Position numbers and translations under genes: made by a program
From: Solanum dulcamara
Taxonomy: Eukaryota > Streptophyta > Magnoliopsida > Solanales > Solanaceae
Reading direction: 5' to 3'
NCBI RefSeq assembly: GCF_947179165.1
Contig: NC_077240.1
Coordinates: forward strand, 30,552,001-30,616,000
DNA: 64,000 bases
Shown: positions 36,060 to 49,057 of the stretch, piece by piece
How the letters are laid out: each line of letters starts with the position of its first letter
Numbering within the stretch: the stretch's first letter is position 1
Notes under the pieces: generated by a model
Told to the model about the DNA's origin: nothing
Databases searched by the model: none
The model's input: only the letters and a program-made list of their open reading frames with translations

Positions 36060-36299
36060 TAGAGCTATTAACTGGGTCGGGCCGGGTTAGACCGGCCTAT
36101 TTTTTTTGGCCCATCAGATATCGGGTCTGGCCGGACCGGACGACACCCTTACTGGGCCAGTCCGGTCCGGGCCCAACAGTAAAAAAATGTTAAAAACCCG
36201 ACCCATGACCCATTAAGGGTATAGTGTCCAGGCCTAATTGGGCCCATTGGGCTTTTTTTTTGTGCAGCGTTTATGTATTCAAAAATTTGAGTCAATCAT

Positions 36300-37673
36300 C
36301 AATATAGTGTATCGTTATCTATTTAATTTAGAAGTAATTATAACAATTTATATACTCACAAATATATTATCTATTATAGTGATATACTTATATTATAAAT
36401 ATTTACAATGTATATCTAATATACTCATAATATACTATATATTATAATAATATACTTATATTATATATTATATATACTTACAATGTATATCTAATATACT
36501 CAAAATATACTATCTATTACAATAATATACTTATATTATATATTATATATACTTACAATGTATAATAAATATACTATCTATTATATTGATATACTCACAA
36601 TCTACTATCGATTATAATTATATATTTACATTATACTACATATATGTACTATGTATATCAAATATACTAACATTATACTATATATTATAGTGATATAATT
36701 AATTATATATTATAGATATACTTATAAAGTATATCAAATATACTCACAATATACTATCTATTAGTATATATATAGTTATATTATAATATATATATATACT
36801 TACAATGTATATCTAATATACTCATGAATATACTATCTATTATAATGATATACTTAGATTATATATACTTACAATGTATATCTAATATACTCACAATATA
36901 TTATCTATTATAATAATATAGTTATGTTATGTATTATATATACTTAAAATGTATATCTAATAAACTCACAATATACTATCTATCATAATAATATACTTAT
37001 ATTATACATTATATATACTTATAATGTATAACAAATATACTCACAATATGCTATCTATTATAGTGATATACTCACTCTATACTCATAATCTACTATTTAT
37101 TATAATTATATACTTACATTATACATATATGTACTATGTATATCAAGTATACTAACATTATAATACATATTATAGTGATATAATTAATTATATTATATAT
37201 ATATATATACAAAGTATACCAAATATACTCACAATATACAATCTATTAGTATATATATATACTTATATTATAATATATATACTTACAATGTATAACTAAT
37301 ATACTCATTAATATACTATCTATTATAGTGATATACCTATATTATATATACTTACAATGTATATCTAATATATTCATAGTATACTATCTATTATAATAAT
37401 ATACTTATGTTATATATTATATATACTTACAATGGATATCTAATATACTCACAATATACTATCTATTACAATAATATACTTATATTATATATACTTATAA
37501 TGTATAACAAATATACTCATAATATGCTATCTATTATAGTGATATACTCACTGTATACTCACAATCTACTATCTATTATAATTATATACTTACATTATAC
37601 TACATATATGTACTATGTATATCAAATATACTAACATTATACCATATATCATAGTTATATGATTAATTATATT

Positions 37674-37713
<40 letters not shown>

Positions 37714-37900
37714 TACAAAGCATACCAAATATACTCACAATATACTATCTATTAGTATATATATACTTATCTTATAATATATATACTTACAATGTATATC
37801 TAATATACTCACAATATACTATCTATTACTTACATTATATATTATATATACTTACAATGTATAACAACTATACTCATAATATATTATCTATTATAATACT
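36300..37900. repeat. AT-rich tandem array with about 480-bp higher-order period
   Basis: Monomers of roughly 60-100 bp are variations on TATACTCACAATATACTATC, TATTATA and TATACTTACAATGTATATC. A diagnostic variant, GTACTATGTATATCA followed by a TATACTAACATTAT-type word, occurs at 36646, 37131 and 37610. This gives a higher-order period of 485 and 479 bp over about three copies. It lies wholly within the hAT element. The open frames here are chance products. Confidence 0.88.
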
Positions 37901-38039
37901 ATTTTTTCAAGTATTGAAATCTTATAGTGACTACAAATTTAATTTTCCTTATATGATTATGTAAAGTAAAAATAATTATTTAATTGAATCATACAAAATT
38001 TATAGGGAAAAAAATTAAAAAATGCAAAGACTCAATAAG

Positions 38040-38700
38040 TCTTTGACTTTATTAATATATTGATAAAATTCAAAACATACAAGTTACAAACTTATAATTA
38101 GTTGTATATAATAAGTTGTAACTTCTACATATTTTGAATTATTTTCTCCAATTCATCTGTATTAACATTAACAGAAATTGACTCATTATTTTTAAAATCA
38201 ATAAATCTGTAATTTGGACCAGCTTGTGTCGAAGGATCTCCAATTGACAATATTTCTTCAAGTTCTTCGTCTTCTTCCGTATCTTCTGCTCTTTCTTTAT
38301 TCCTACGCTCCGATCTAATCTAATCTCTGAGGCAAACTAAAATGTTTATGACATTGCTCCCTAAAGAGTGTCAATTGTCTCTAATCTGGTGCCTTCCTTA
38401 ACTAAATGCGCTCTCCAATGCAACAATTGACATTGGAATATTTAGCACATCCCTAGTCATGGTTGATAATACTAGATATTGTTTTTTATTATTCTTCCAC
38501 CATTCCAGTGTAGTGATACTATTTTTATCACAGGTCTATAGAGCCTGTCTCAAATAATAATTAAGCTCGTCTCAATTTATACTCTGTTGTGATGTCTAGT
38601 CAATTGATCCGTTCCACCTCTATTACCCCCAGTCTTATGCTCGAAATATTTTTGACATTCTTTACATTGAACTTTAGTTGTTCCGGCTATGAGTTCAAAA
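38040..38700 (-). pseudogene. hAT transposase C-terminal fragment (dimerisation region)
   Basis: On the minus strand a broken frame reads WWKNNKKQYLVLSTMTRDVL, then NIPMSIVALESAFS near 38400-38500. This matches the conserved hAT C-terminal dimerisation motif (usually ending ESAFS). Stops interrupt it just afterwards. An acidic tail (EDEELEEI-type) follows towards 38240. Confidence 0.75.
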
Positions 38701-38715
38701 TAATGTCATACTAAA

Positions 38716-39069
38716 CTAGTTTTTTTCTTTTATAGGTCGTGAGAGAAGATTAACAGTTCTAGATTGAGCATTACCTAAATCTACATCAAGACTAATTGGT
38801 GTAACATCCACATCATCATTATCATCTTGTTGTATTTCTACTTCAAATTCATTTGATTCTTCTATACCGTAAGTTTTTTTATATTCATTTTCATTCATAT
38901 CATGTGCACCCACACCTATTTCTCCAAATTCACGAGGTAGTCCTTCAGGCATACAAGAATAATTTCTATTTGTACTACCTCTACCGGAAGTACTTTTTTT
39001 CTTACTAACACTACCACCGCCGGAACACAAATTTTTAACACTTTTACCTATATTTTTTAATCTATCCAT
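38716..39069 (-). pseudogene. hAT transposase N-terminal fragment
   Basis: A 117-residue open frame: a basic Ser/Gly-rich N-terminus (MDRLKNIGKSVKNLCSGGGS), then an acidic middle (QQDDNDDVDV). I infer it is the N-terminal exon of the transposase because of its place near the right terminus and orientation towards the C-terminal fragment. The BED zinc finger and catalytic core are not seen, so they were lost or replaced by the AT array. Confidence 0.5.
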
Positions 39070-39618
39070 TATGCAAATTAAACTAATAAAAATTATAAAT
39101 ACAAAAATTAAATATTTAAATATACTAGAATTAATTTACTAAATAAAGGCAATAGAAGAAACGATTATACCAAATTATCGAAATCAAACAAAGAATAGTA
39201 AAATTGATGAAATGTTGAATACTTGAAAGTTGAAAACTTCCACTTGATGTTGTTAATTGTAAAAAATAATAAAAGATTGATATCATTACAAGAGAGAATT
39301 GAGAAATTGAGAGAGAATTGAGAGAATTAGATGATTGTTGGTGGGAAAAAAAATGATTAAATGTTGTAGGTATTTATAGAAAAAAAAATTAATTAATAAA
39401 TTATTATTTAAAAAAATTATATTTTTTGGTTAATTTTCAGAAATGGTCGTTGGCCCAAACGGCCTTTTCTCGGTCCAGGCCAAAAAAAGACCGGATCGGC
39501 CCAATTTTTTTTATATTGGGCCGATACTCGGTCTGGTCCAGTCCATCCCGTCCCTTGCCCTTAATGGACGACCTTAGGGGCCAAAAATCGAGCCACCCGA
39601 CCCCAGTTGACACCCCTA

Positions 39619-39626
39619 TGTATCCT
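39619..39626. repeat. 8-bp target duplication of the hAT element (right, TGTATCCT)
   Basis: Right partner of 36052-36059. After it, the 3' noncoding sequence of the Athila-like element resumes. Confidence 0.82.
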
Positions 39627-40090
39627 ACCTAAGTCCAAGCCTACGTTGCAAGCCTAAAAATTCCTATTGTGATCCTAATAAGATTGTTTAAGAGTTGAAC
39701 TGTTGAAAATAAGGGCAAGCCTATGGTTTATACTTTCCATTGTTTGAGCTTCTGTTGAGAGTGCGAGTAGTTTTGTTCCAGTCTCTGTTTATCCTTTATA
39801 CACTGTGTGAGAGACTTCTTTATGGTGGGGGCACTCTGCAGGTGTTGTTTAGTTACTATATTGACTAGTACATGACTGTTTGCATTAATTTACTTAGCTA
39901 TGAATAGTACGATGTATGAAGTAATCCTTGCGAGTTGGTTAGAGCATGAATGTATTGCATAAGTGAAGTTGGGTATGTGGTTTATGTTGCAGGGCTGCTA
40001 TATATTTCCTATGAAGTATTTGTATTTGCGCGTTGTTTGGTTTTATGTTGTATTATTGCTTGAGGACAAGCAACTATTTTAAGTTGAGGG
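39627..40090 (+). other. 3' noncoding region of the Athila-like element (right part)
   Basis: Continues from 36051 after the hAT insertion. It ends with a GCTTGAGGACAAGCAA-type block and AAGTTGAGGG (40081-40090), the usual polypurine-like end before the 3' LTR in this lineage. No gene. Confidence 0.65.
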
Positions 40091-41688
40091 TGTTGATGTG
40101 TCTCCAAAAGATATAGAGTTATTATAAGTTCTCAAGCGTGTTTTGTTAGTTTGATATGCATTTTCGTTTAGTTTTCAAGGATTGAAGCATGCTTGAGTTA
40201 ATTGCAATTGGAATGAATTTTGTGGAAACATGCTAAGACTTGGGCTAAGATGGATTGAGAAGTTTTGTACTAGACATGTAGAAGCATAAACAAGGAAGTT
40301 TGGCCAAGGAGCAAACACCACAAGCCTCACCACGACTTGTGGTGCACTTGACGGGCAATGGTCTTTAGGCGTGAAGGGAACCATCTAGGAAAAGGCAGCC
40401 ACAAAATGGCTAACGCAACACACCACAAGCCCCTTTAAGGGTTGTGGTGCACACCACGCCCCGTATGGGAAGGTGTTCAACAACCAGGAGCCAAGGCAAC
40501 CAACAAAATAACCAAGGCAATCACCAAGAGACACCACCACGAGCCATGATGCTCACCACTAGTCGTGGTAGGTGTTGTGGTGGGATAGCCAACAATTAAT
40601 AGCCAAGGATAGGACCATGAGGCATCACCACGAGTCGTGATGCTCATCACTGGCCGTGATGAGTGCCTTCCAGTGACTAATTGAAGCCCAACAAGATCTT
40701 CCTAGTTCATTTAGGACTAGGTTTGAACTTCTATAAATACACCACCTTGTTATAATTTTAAGGTATACTTTTCCAATGTTATTGAAGCTATATTGCACGA
40801 CTTAAAACATTATTTTTGAGAGATTTTCTCCATCATATACATGCCTGGACAGATTTGTAAGAAGCGAGAATACTTGGTTTCTTCTGATCGTTGTTTGGTG
40901 TTTTGAATCAAGGCTTAAATCCTCAATTGTAAGTTTGATTTATTGATATTTAAAAAGCTTTATACACTTGATTTCTTCATCTTTTGTTGTGTTATTCATT
41001 ATAATTATCTAAGGCTAATCCCACAACTAGGGTTGTGAAAATTATGACGACATAACTAGGTAGGCAAACTAGGATTAATTTTTATAATTTGTTTTTGTAT
41101 GTATTGTGATTTTCTTCATTCAAAAGTCTTTCTTAGTGAGTGAATGCATTGAGAACTTGCACGTTTTTATTGCTTGCCTAGGAGGGAGGTAGTGATTAGG
41201 AAAAGATTATCATAACAAAAATTCAGAGGAACAAAACTTCATCTAAGTTTCTTGAAACCGGGAGGAGATAGTACTCTGAGATCTAGGGTGAGGGTTAGTA
41301 AAGCATATATTCTGAGACCGGGAGGAGATGAATGAGATACGCCTAAGAAGGACCGGGAGGTGAATTAGATGTTACCTAACTCGCCAATTTTGTATGCAAT
41401 ACATTAATCGATATCATGAATATGAGTTGTCTATTAGGTTATAAGTCATGGAGATCATAACCCTAGCCTAGTCTTCATATTGTTTACAAACTAACTCTTG
41501 TCTACTTGTCACTACATTCTTACTTGTTCTCAAATCAAAACCAAAACCCCCTAATTACAACTGAGATGGGTTAGCTAATAGAACTGTTTCAACCTATTCC
41601 CTATGGAATCGACACCAACTCTTAGTTGGTAAATATATTACTAAGGATCGTCTATGTTTTTTTCGAGAAGTATAATTGAGCGTTATCA
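40091..41688 (+). repeat. 3' LTR of the Athila-like element
   Basis: A 1598-bp repeat starting TGTTGATGTG after the purine tract and ending GAGCGTTATCA. It contains an array of palindromic CACCACGA..CGTGGTG words at 40320-40680. A block CTATGGAATCGACACCAACTC near its end is typical of such LTRs. Only one LTR copy is present in the window; the 5' LTR is missing, so no duplication can be paired. The CA end abuts LINE sequence. Confidence 0.7.
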
Positions 41689-43848
41689 TAGAGAAAACAT
41701 GGCCAACTATAAATGTATTGCAAAAGCTTTGAAAAACTTTTGTGAATCCTTCGGACAAATGGTTAATGCCAACAAATCTAAACTAATCTTCTTTGATAAT
41801 TGTACGGAGCTCCTAAGTAAAACTATTTCAACAAAACCATAAATTAAAAAAGGGAGTCATTTTGATAAATACTTAGGATTCCTAATCACTAGAGAAAGAA
41901 CCACCAATAATGACTTCCGATTCATTATAGACAACATGAGGACAAAAATAGCAAGACAGAAGATAAAATTCCTTAATATCGCAGGGAGAACTAGCTAAGT
42001 CCTGCCTAAATAATATTCCTACACACAAAATGCAATTACAAAACTCCATAGTAGCATCACCACCAAAATAGACCAAATACAACGTAATTTCATTTGGAGT
42101 ACAACCAATGAAAAGAGAAAGCTACATATGATCAAATGAGATCTAGTTACACTAGATAAAACTAGAAGAGGGTTGGAAGCACACAGAACTAACGTTAAAA
42201 ATACAGCACTCTTAGCAAAACTAGCATGGAAAGCCTTTAAAAATCCTAAGTCAATTTGGGCTGCAACCTTAATGAACAAATATTCTAAAACCAGGACACT
42301 AGATGCCCATAGTCAAGCTGCTTAGCAGGACCTAGAAAAATCTACTTCTAGGTTGGAAAATTTGCAAAAAAGGGATGGCATGGGTACTGGGAAATGGCTA
42401 ATCTGCATCCTTTTGGTTGTATACCTAGCTACCAAATGGAAAAACTCTTAGAACCATGATCCAGGGACTCCTCAATATAGGTGGTTTTACAAATAAGTAT
42501 GTGACGTCCTCAAAGCCAATGGTTTAAGCGATTATTGCTAACTATATCTTTCAATATACCAAAACATATCACTCTATTATTGAACAACACCTCTCTATCA
42601 CATGACCCTTGTAAAAAATACGCTATCATCTGGGGACCAAGACCCCAAGGAACATTAACAACCTCCTTGTTATACAAGTTTTTAACTAAGAACTCAATTA
42701 ATAACAGCCCAACTACGTTTATTAGATATGGTCTCTTTACTGCCCTAACAAAATAAAGTACTTTCTTTGGCTATGCCAACATGAACGAATTCCAACACAA
42801 AATTAGCTACATCCTATAGGCATAAGCATCAATAACCTATGCCACCTATGCAAGCTAGCTATCGGAAGCCATCCAACATATATTTCTCGAATTTTACTCA
42901 GTGAGAGAGCCGTGGACGGAATTAGGGGTGATCTACTACATAAAGCAATTTCTAAACCACCGTGAAGCCAGATGGCTAACCCTACTCAAAAACCTCAGTA
43001 TACCCCTCAAAAGCAATACTGTAAATTGGAAAGAGATGTTTCCTTTTTTTATGTGGAACATTTGGCTAAAAAGAAACGAAAATTATCATAACAATACCCA
43101 CGCCAAAATCAACATTAAAAAGACTCTTGACCACTCCACATAATTTTTTGCCCTCACAAATTGCAACAGAAACAACAAAACTAAAATATCTTATTGCATA
43201 TGGGAACCACCGGTAAGGGCTTTAAACTAAATCATGATAGTTCGTCTACTAGTAATCAAGGTAATGGAGGAACGGGGGGAGTAATTAGGAATGAGAAAGG
43301 TGAATGGGCTGTAAGATACATGAGCAAACTTCAGATCACTAACACCATTCAAACCGAATTGATAGCCTCTTAGCAGGGACTAAAATTGACAGTAGCAAGC
43401 AAGAACGATCTGATGCCTCTGGAAATCAGTGTTGACTGTAAGGAGAACATTAACCTCCTTAACAATGACCATCCATCTTACTCGAACATTTTACATGATT
43501 GCAGGGACCTTCTTAGGCGGCTGGGGAGACGATACACCACTGCTTTAGAGAGATCAATAGAGTGACAGACGCCCTACCAAGGGAAGGATCACGGTTGGCT
43601 CAAGATAACTCTTTTTTGTGTTTGAAAGTTCCACCATTATTTATATCCGATAAACTAGAAGCAGACAAAGTAGGAATACCCTTTTGCAAGCTCCTGAAGA
43701 CTTATTTTGCTAATGATGTATGTAATAGTATTAACTCCAGCTTACCTCCTCCCCAGAACATTACTAACAGGCGTATTACTATGTCGCTCCCATGTACTAA
43801 TGCATATTAAGTAAATATAAGTATCTCCTTTTCACCCAAAAAAAAGTA
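41689..43848 (+). pseudogene. LINE (L1-type) 3' part: RT end, zf-RVT and RNase H
   Basis: The left edge reads HRENMANYKCIAKALKNFCE, then SFGQMVNANKSKLIFF, the conserved palm/thumb region of plant LINE reverse transcriptase. Further on are blocks resembling the LINE zinc-binding region (42500-43140). RNase H-like sequence follows around 43260-43620 (GGVIRNEKGEWAV, TDALPREGSRLA). The 3' end TTTTCACCCAAAAAAAA at 43832-43846 is the usual plant L1 terminus. Many stops and frameshifts. The 5' part is cut by the Athila-like LTR. Confidence 0.75.
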
Positions 43849-44188
43849 AATAGCTGGTAAGTAGCTCAAGCAGATAACTTGCGAGCAACTTCCTAAAAAG
43901 CCTTACAACAGCTTCCTCTCGCTTGCATGTAGTCAAGTTGGACTTTGAAATTTGTCGACGATCATTAAATAATACATGAAAGAGTTGAACATATTACTAA
44001 TTAATTTATTGCCAGAATTTTCTTGTTCGAACAATAACAATACAAATTAACTTACATGAAGCTAACTAATTTGGTACACCACAAGTACAATTACAAAAAC
44101 TTAAAGAAATATAATGAATAAAAGAGATACACGTTGTACACTTTTGAGACAACATAATGATAAATTCATAGTTTTTATTTTTCTAGAA
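43849..44188. other. Region downstream of the peroxidase gene
   Basis: No gene. It holds the 3' untranslated region of the minus-strand peroxidase. A TTTATT at about 44007 is an AATAAA on the minus strand and a possible polyadenylation signal. Confidence 0.5.
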
Positions 44189-45927
<1,739 letters not shown>

Positions 45928-46037
45928 TTTCTTTTCTTAGCTAGGAATTAAGTGGAGGACTTAAGCCTAAGAACAATTAAGATGATGAAAAAGCAAACTG
46001 ATTAAGGCACAATGGCTTTATCCTCAAGAAGAGTTTC

Positions 46038-46046
46038 CTTTTATAG
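46038..46046 (-). promoter_or_regulatory. TATA box of the peroxidase gene
   Basis: Minus strand reads TATAAAAGG about 110 bp upstream of the ATG, predicting transcription start near 46010 and a short 5' leader of about 85 nt. It is the best TATA match in the upstream 250 bp. Confidence 0.65.
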
Positions 46047-46444
46047 TCAAAGATACAAGGGGTGATACCTAGTGGGAAGATATATAAAAATAATTTCTTA
46101 CTTAAATTGGCCTTAGTTTGTGGGCCGTATCGACTTTATCTTCTCAAAAGTCTCCCAAAATATACACTAGTGCTTTTATTTATTTATTTATTAGTATAAT
46201 TATCATCAAAGAAACTATTTTATATTTGGATGGACAAGGAGCGTAGTGTACTTGGTGCACCATATGATCAGTACGTTGAGCTTAGTGTACACTAGTAATA
46301 GCTCGCTCCATTTTAATTTGTTGTGAACTTATTCAATTTAATCAGACATGAGATTTTTTCAAAAAACAAAATTGTAAACTAATACATGTCATAACATTTG
46401 TATGATTATAAAAACTTGTTATTAAAGATAATAAAGAAAATTAA

Positions 46445-46610
46445 AGGCTAAGTCACTTGGTGAGCTCTCTGTCTTTCACGGTTAAGATAGAAGATTTAAA
46501 CCCTGTCCTAATAGAAAATACAAACATGTCTTCTCATTCTCGTGTGTAGCTAAGAACTTGTCAATTCCTTGTAGTTCACTCTTATATTTTTTTTAGTATT
46601 GTATGGTACG
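46445..46610 (+). mobile_element. Possible tRNA-derived SINE
   Basis: GGCTAAGTCACTTGGTGAGC resembles a degenerate A box, and AGATTTAAACCCTG about 45 bp later resembles a degenerate B box. A tail ending in a T-rich run lies near 46590. The layout is that of a Solanaceae SINE, but the boxes are poor. Low confidence. Confidence 0.28.
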
Positions 46611-46684
46611 GTAATGCAGTTGCATGATCTTTCCACGAACAACGTGATAAGTCCATCCAGACAATGATTTCCAGAAAAATAACG

Positions 46685-47157
46685 GGCATAATACATAAAT
46701 TGGACTCTTAACTTGGCTTCGAATTATAAGTTTGATCTTTAACTATGATAGTGCACAAATTAACACTTAAACTATCCAACACTTGAACAAAAAACCACTC
46801 AAATTCTACCTGGCAAAATGCGTGAAAAACACCCAAGTTACATGCGTCAGGGGTAAAAATGAAGGCAATATTCAAGTGTTTTTTTGTTTAAGTATTGGAT
46901 AGTTAAAGAGCCTACTTGTTCACTGTCAAAGTGAAAGGTTATTTTTAAAATCCACTTGTACTTATTTTAATTAAGTGGCAGTCACTGAGTGGCTCAGTAA
47001 TCCACATCAGAGCGTTTGTGTATCATATGTTTGGGTTGCAATATTCGAGTGTTGTTTAAGTGTTGGATAGTTAAAGTGCCTATTTATTTACTGTCAAAGT
47101 TAAAGGTCAAAGTTATAATTTGAAACCAAGTTATGGATCTTATTTATGTATTATGTC
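46685..47157. mobile_element. Mutator-like MITE with long terminal inverted repeats
   Basis: A 473-bp element. The left end begins GGCATAATACATAAATTGGA and the right end read inward begins GACATAATACATAAATAAGA. The inverted similarity runs about 100 bp. Flanking 9-mers AAAATAACG (46676-46684) and AAAATAATG (47158-47166) match at 8 of 9, the duplication length of Mutator-like elements. No coding capacity. Confidence 0.85.
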
Positions 47158-47166
47158 AAAATAATG

Positions 47167-48260
47167 GCTAAAATAATTAGCTTAAAAAGTCAATTGGAGT
47201 TTTTTATCTTGATATATTATTTATTTTGTTTGACTAGTCTAAATTAGATAAAACTTTCACTGAAGAACTAGTCTAATCGTTTTTGTATTATTATCTATGA
47301 CTAGCAAAGCATAGTGGCTGAATATCAAGTCAAAGAACCAAGGAATCAAGATTGATCTAGCTAGTGGTTTTAACTAGCATTAAAAATTACAATATCTTAA
47401 AATAATTAATTTAGGAGTATTTAAGAGAGTTCACGGATCTCGAAATAATAAGCGGTAGGTAAGTGAATTTTTCAATTTTTTTAAATATATACTTTAATAT
47501 TACCATTCTTAATGCTTGACGAGAAAGTAACTAGTTTTTCATTTCTATTTACTTTTAAACAAAATTAACCAAATAAAGATGATAAATTAATCTTAGATTA
47601 CGCGTATGTTAAATCCAACTGTAGCATGGTTGGCATGTATTGCCAATACAGATCGACTCGGTTATTGATGCAAAATAGTAGTGTAAATGCTACGTAATCT
47701 AAAATTCAACACATTTTGACTTTCAACTCTCAGATACTATATTATACTTTTATCCCCCAACAAACCCAAAACAGAATATTATATCTTTGGTTTTTATACA
47801 TGCACTAAACTACAAATTAACGTGATTCAGTGTCACCCCAAATTAAAAAAAATAAAAAATCACCGACGTAGCTATCTCAAAAATCTAGTCCTGAATGATG
47901 TGATGGTCATAATTACAAAGTAGTTATAGATATATTTTATGCATTTTAAAGATAAAATACTAGAGATTTTGAGGGGAATATTTTGAAACGATTGGAGATT
48001 GTTTGGTTGGAGTTTTGGACTGTACCATATTGGGAGAGTTTGCATCGTGTTTGAAATAGATTCAGATTCTCTCTCTCCTCACCTTAATTGAGCCTTAAGC
48101 AATTGTCTAGACCCCGAATTTTATATGCGCTTCCAAAAAGTCTCCAAAATAATCAATTAAACATTTCAAAATATTAATTCATTAAATCCGTAGCCCTAAT
48201 AATTATTTTAGAGTAGCCCTTTGTGATTCACTTATGAGATTCATCATATCATCATTCAAT
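47167..48260. other. Intergenic AT-rich DNA
   Basis: No gene, RNA or clear repeat recognised. Ordinary AT-rich plant intergenic sequence. Confidence 0.55.
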
Positions 48261-48639
48261 CATATTGTTGGGTGGAAGCACTACAACTAAAGTTTGATAT
48301 GATAATAAATAATGAAAATAAATTGGACACGAGAATTTTACGTGAAAACCTCTCAAACAGATAGGGGGTAAAAATCACGGGGTAAAAGGATCTTACTATG
48401 ATAATATGGGAGTACACTGCTCTCAAATACAAGGAGAAAACAACAATTAACACTTCTCTCTTGTAAAAGGGACAACTCACTAAAGATGACACTCAAGACT
48501 ACAATATTTATCTTGGTGTATAACTCTCTTTGTATTCTTACTCTTTTGGATTGTATTTTGTGAGATAATCTAAATGAGGGCAAGAGACCCTCTATTTATA
48601 GAAAACTAGAAACGCGTAAAATTCGCGTATTGCACCTCC

Positions 48640-48745
48640 CTTTTTGACTACGCGTTCAAAATGCACTTTGTTCCCTTTTTGACTACGCATTTTGTTTCCT
48701 TTTTTGACTACGCGTTCAAAATGCGTTTTGTAATATTTGACTATC
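48640..48745 (-). promoter_or_regulatory. Direct repeats with W-box and CGCGT words in the copia LTR
   Basis: TTTTTGACTACGCGTTCAAA is present at 48641-48660 and again at 48701-48720. A variant TTTTTGACTACGCATTTTGT starts at 48677. TTGAC cores are at 48644, 48679, 48704 and 48737. W-boxes are bound by WRKY stress regulators and CGCGT by calmodulin-binding factors. Repeated U3 boxes are known in stress-induced copia elements such as Tnt1. The function here is inferred. Confidence 0.55.
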
Positions 48746-48787
48746 TTGCATTCTCACACTTGAATATTTAATTGAGAATCAATTAAG

Positions 48788-49044
48788 AGGCCGTTTGGAT
48801 TGGCTTATAAGCCGTTTTCAACTTTTTTTTAAGTGTTTGACTGACCAACTTAAAGTCATTTTGTGCGTAAAATAAGCCCCAATAAATAGTTGAGTTTATT
48901 TGAATGAACTTATTTTAAGTAGTTTATAAGTTGAAAAATAGCTTATAAGTCAAAAAAAAAGTTGGTCTGCACCTACTTTTTTTTAAACTTATAAGCAGTT
49001 TTCAACTTATAAGCTACTTAAAAATAAGTCAATCCAAACAGGCT
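48788..49044. mobile_element. hAT-like MITE inside the copia LTR
   Basis: A 257-bp element with inverted ends AGGCCGTTTGGATTGGCTTA and, read inward from the right, AGCCTGTTTGGATTGACTTA. Both continue into repeated CTTATAAGT words, so the element can fold back along much of its length. No convincing target duplication was found (flanks CAATTAAG and ATAAATCT). Confidence 0.75.
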
Positions 49045-49057
49045 ATAAATCTTCACA

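Larger units (their letters stand above)
36060..39618 (-). mobile_element. hAT-type DNA transposon derivative, 3.56 kb
   Basis: Flanked by an 8-bp target duplication, TTTATCCT (36052-36059) and TGTATCCT (39619-39626), with one mismatch. Terminal inverted repeats are imperfect: TAGAGCTATTAACTGGGTCG on the left, and TAGGGGTGTCAACTGGGGTC reading inward from the right. Both subterminal regions are rich in GGCCC/GGGCC words. Inside are fragments of a transposase on the minus strand and a 1.5-kb AT-rich higher-order repeat. It cannot encode full transposase. Confidence 0.88.
48266..49057 (-). repeat. 3' LTR of a Tork-like copia element, with a MITE inside
   Basis: The plus-strand left edge TGTTGGGTGGAAGC corresponds to the CCACCCAACA end of a copia LTR read on the minus strand. 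The right edge near 49057 (minus TGTGAAG after a purine-rich GTAGAAAGGATGG) is less certain. Removing the 257-bp MITE leaves about 535 bp. It contains TTGAC/CGCGT direct repeats (48640-48745). A partner target duplication would lie beyond the window. Confidence 0.68.

Noticed and set aside
37407..37964. Tyr/Ile-rich open frames in the hAT element
   Set aside because: Chance frames in an AT-rich tandem array.
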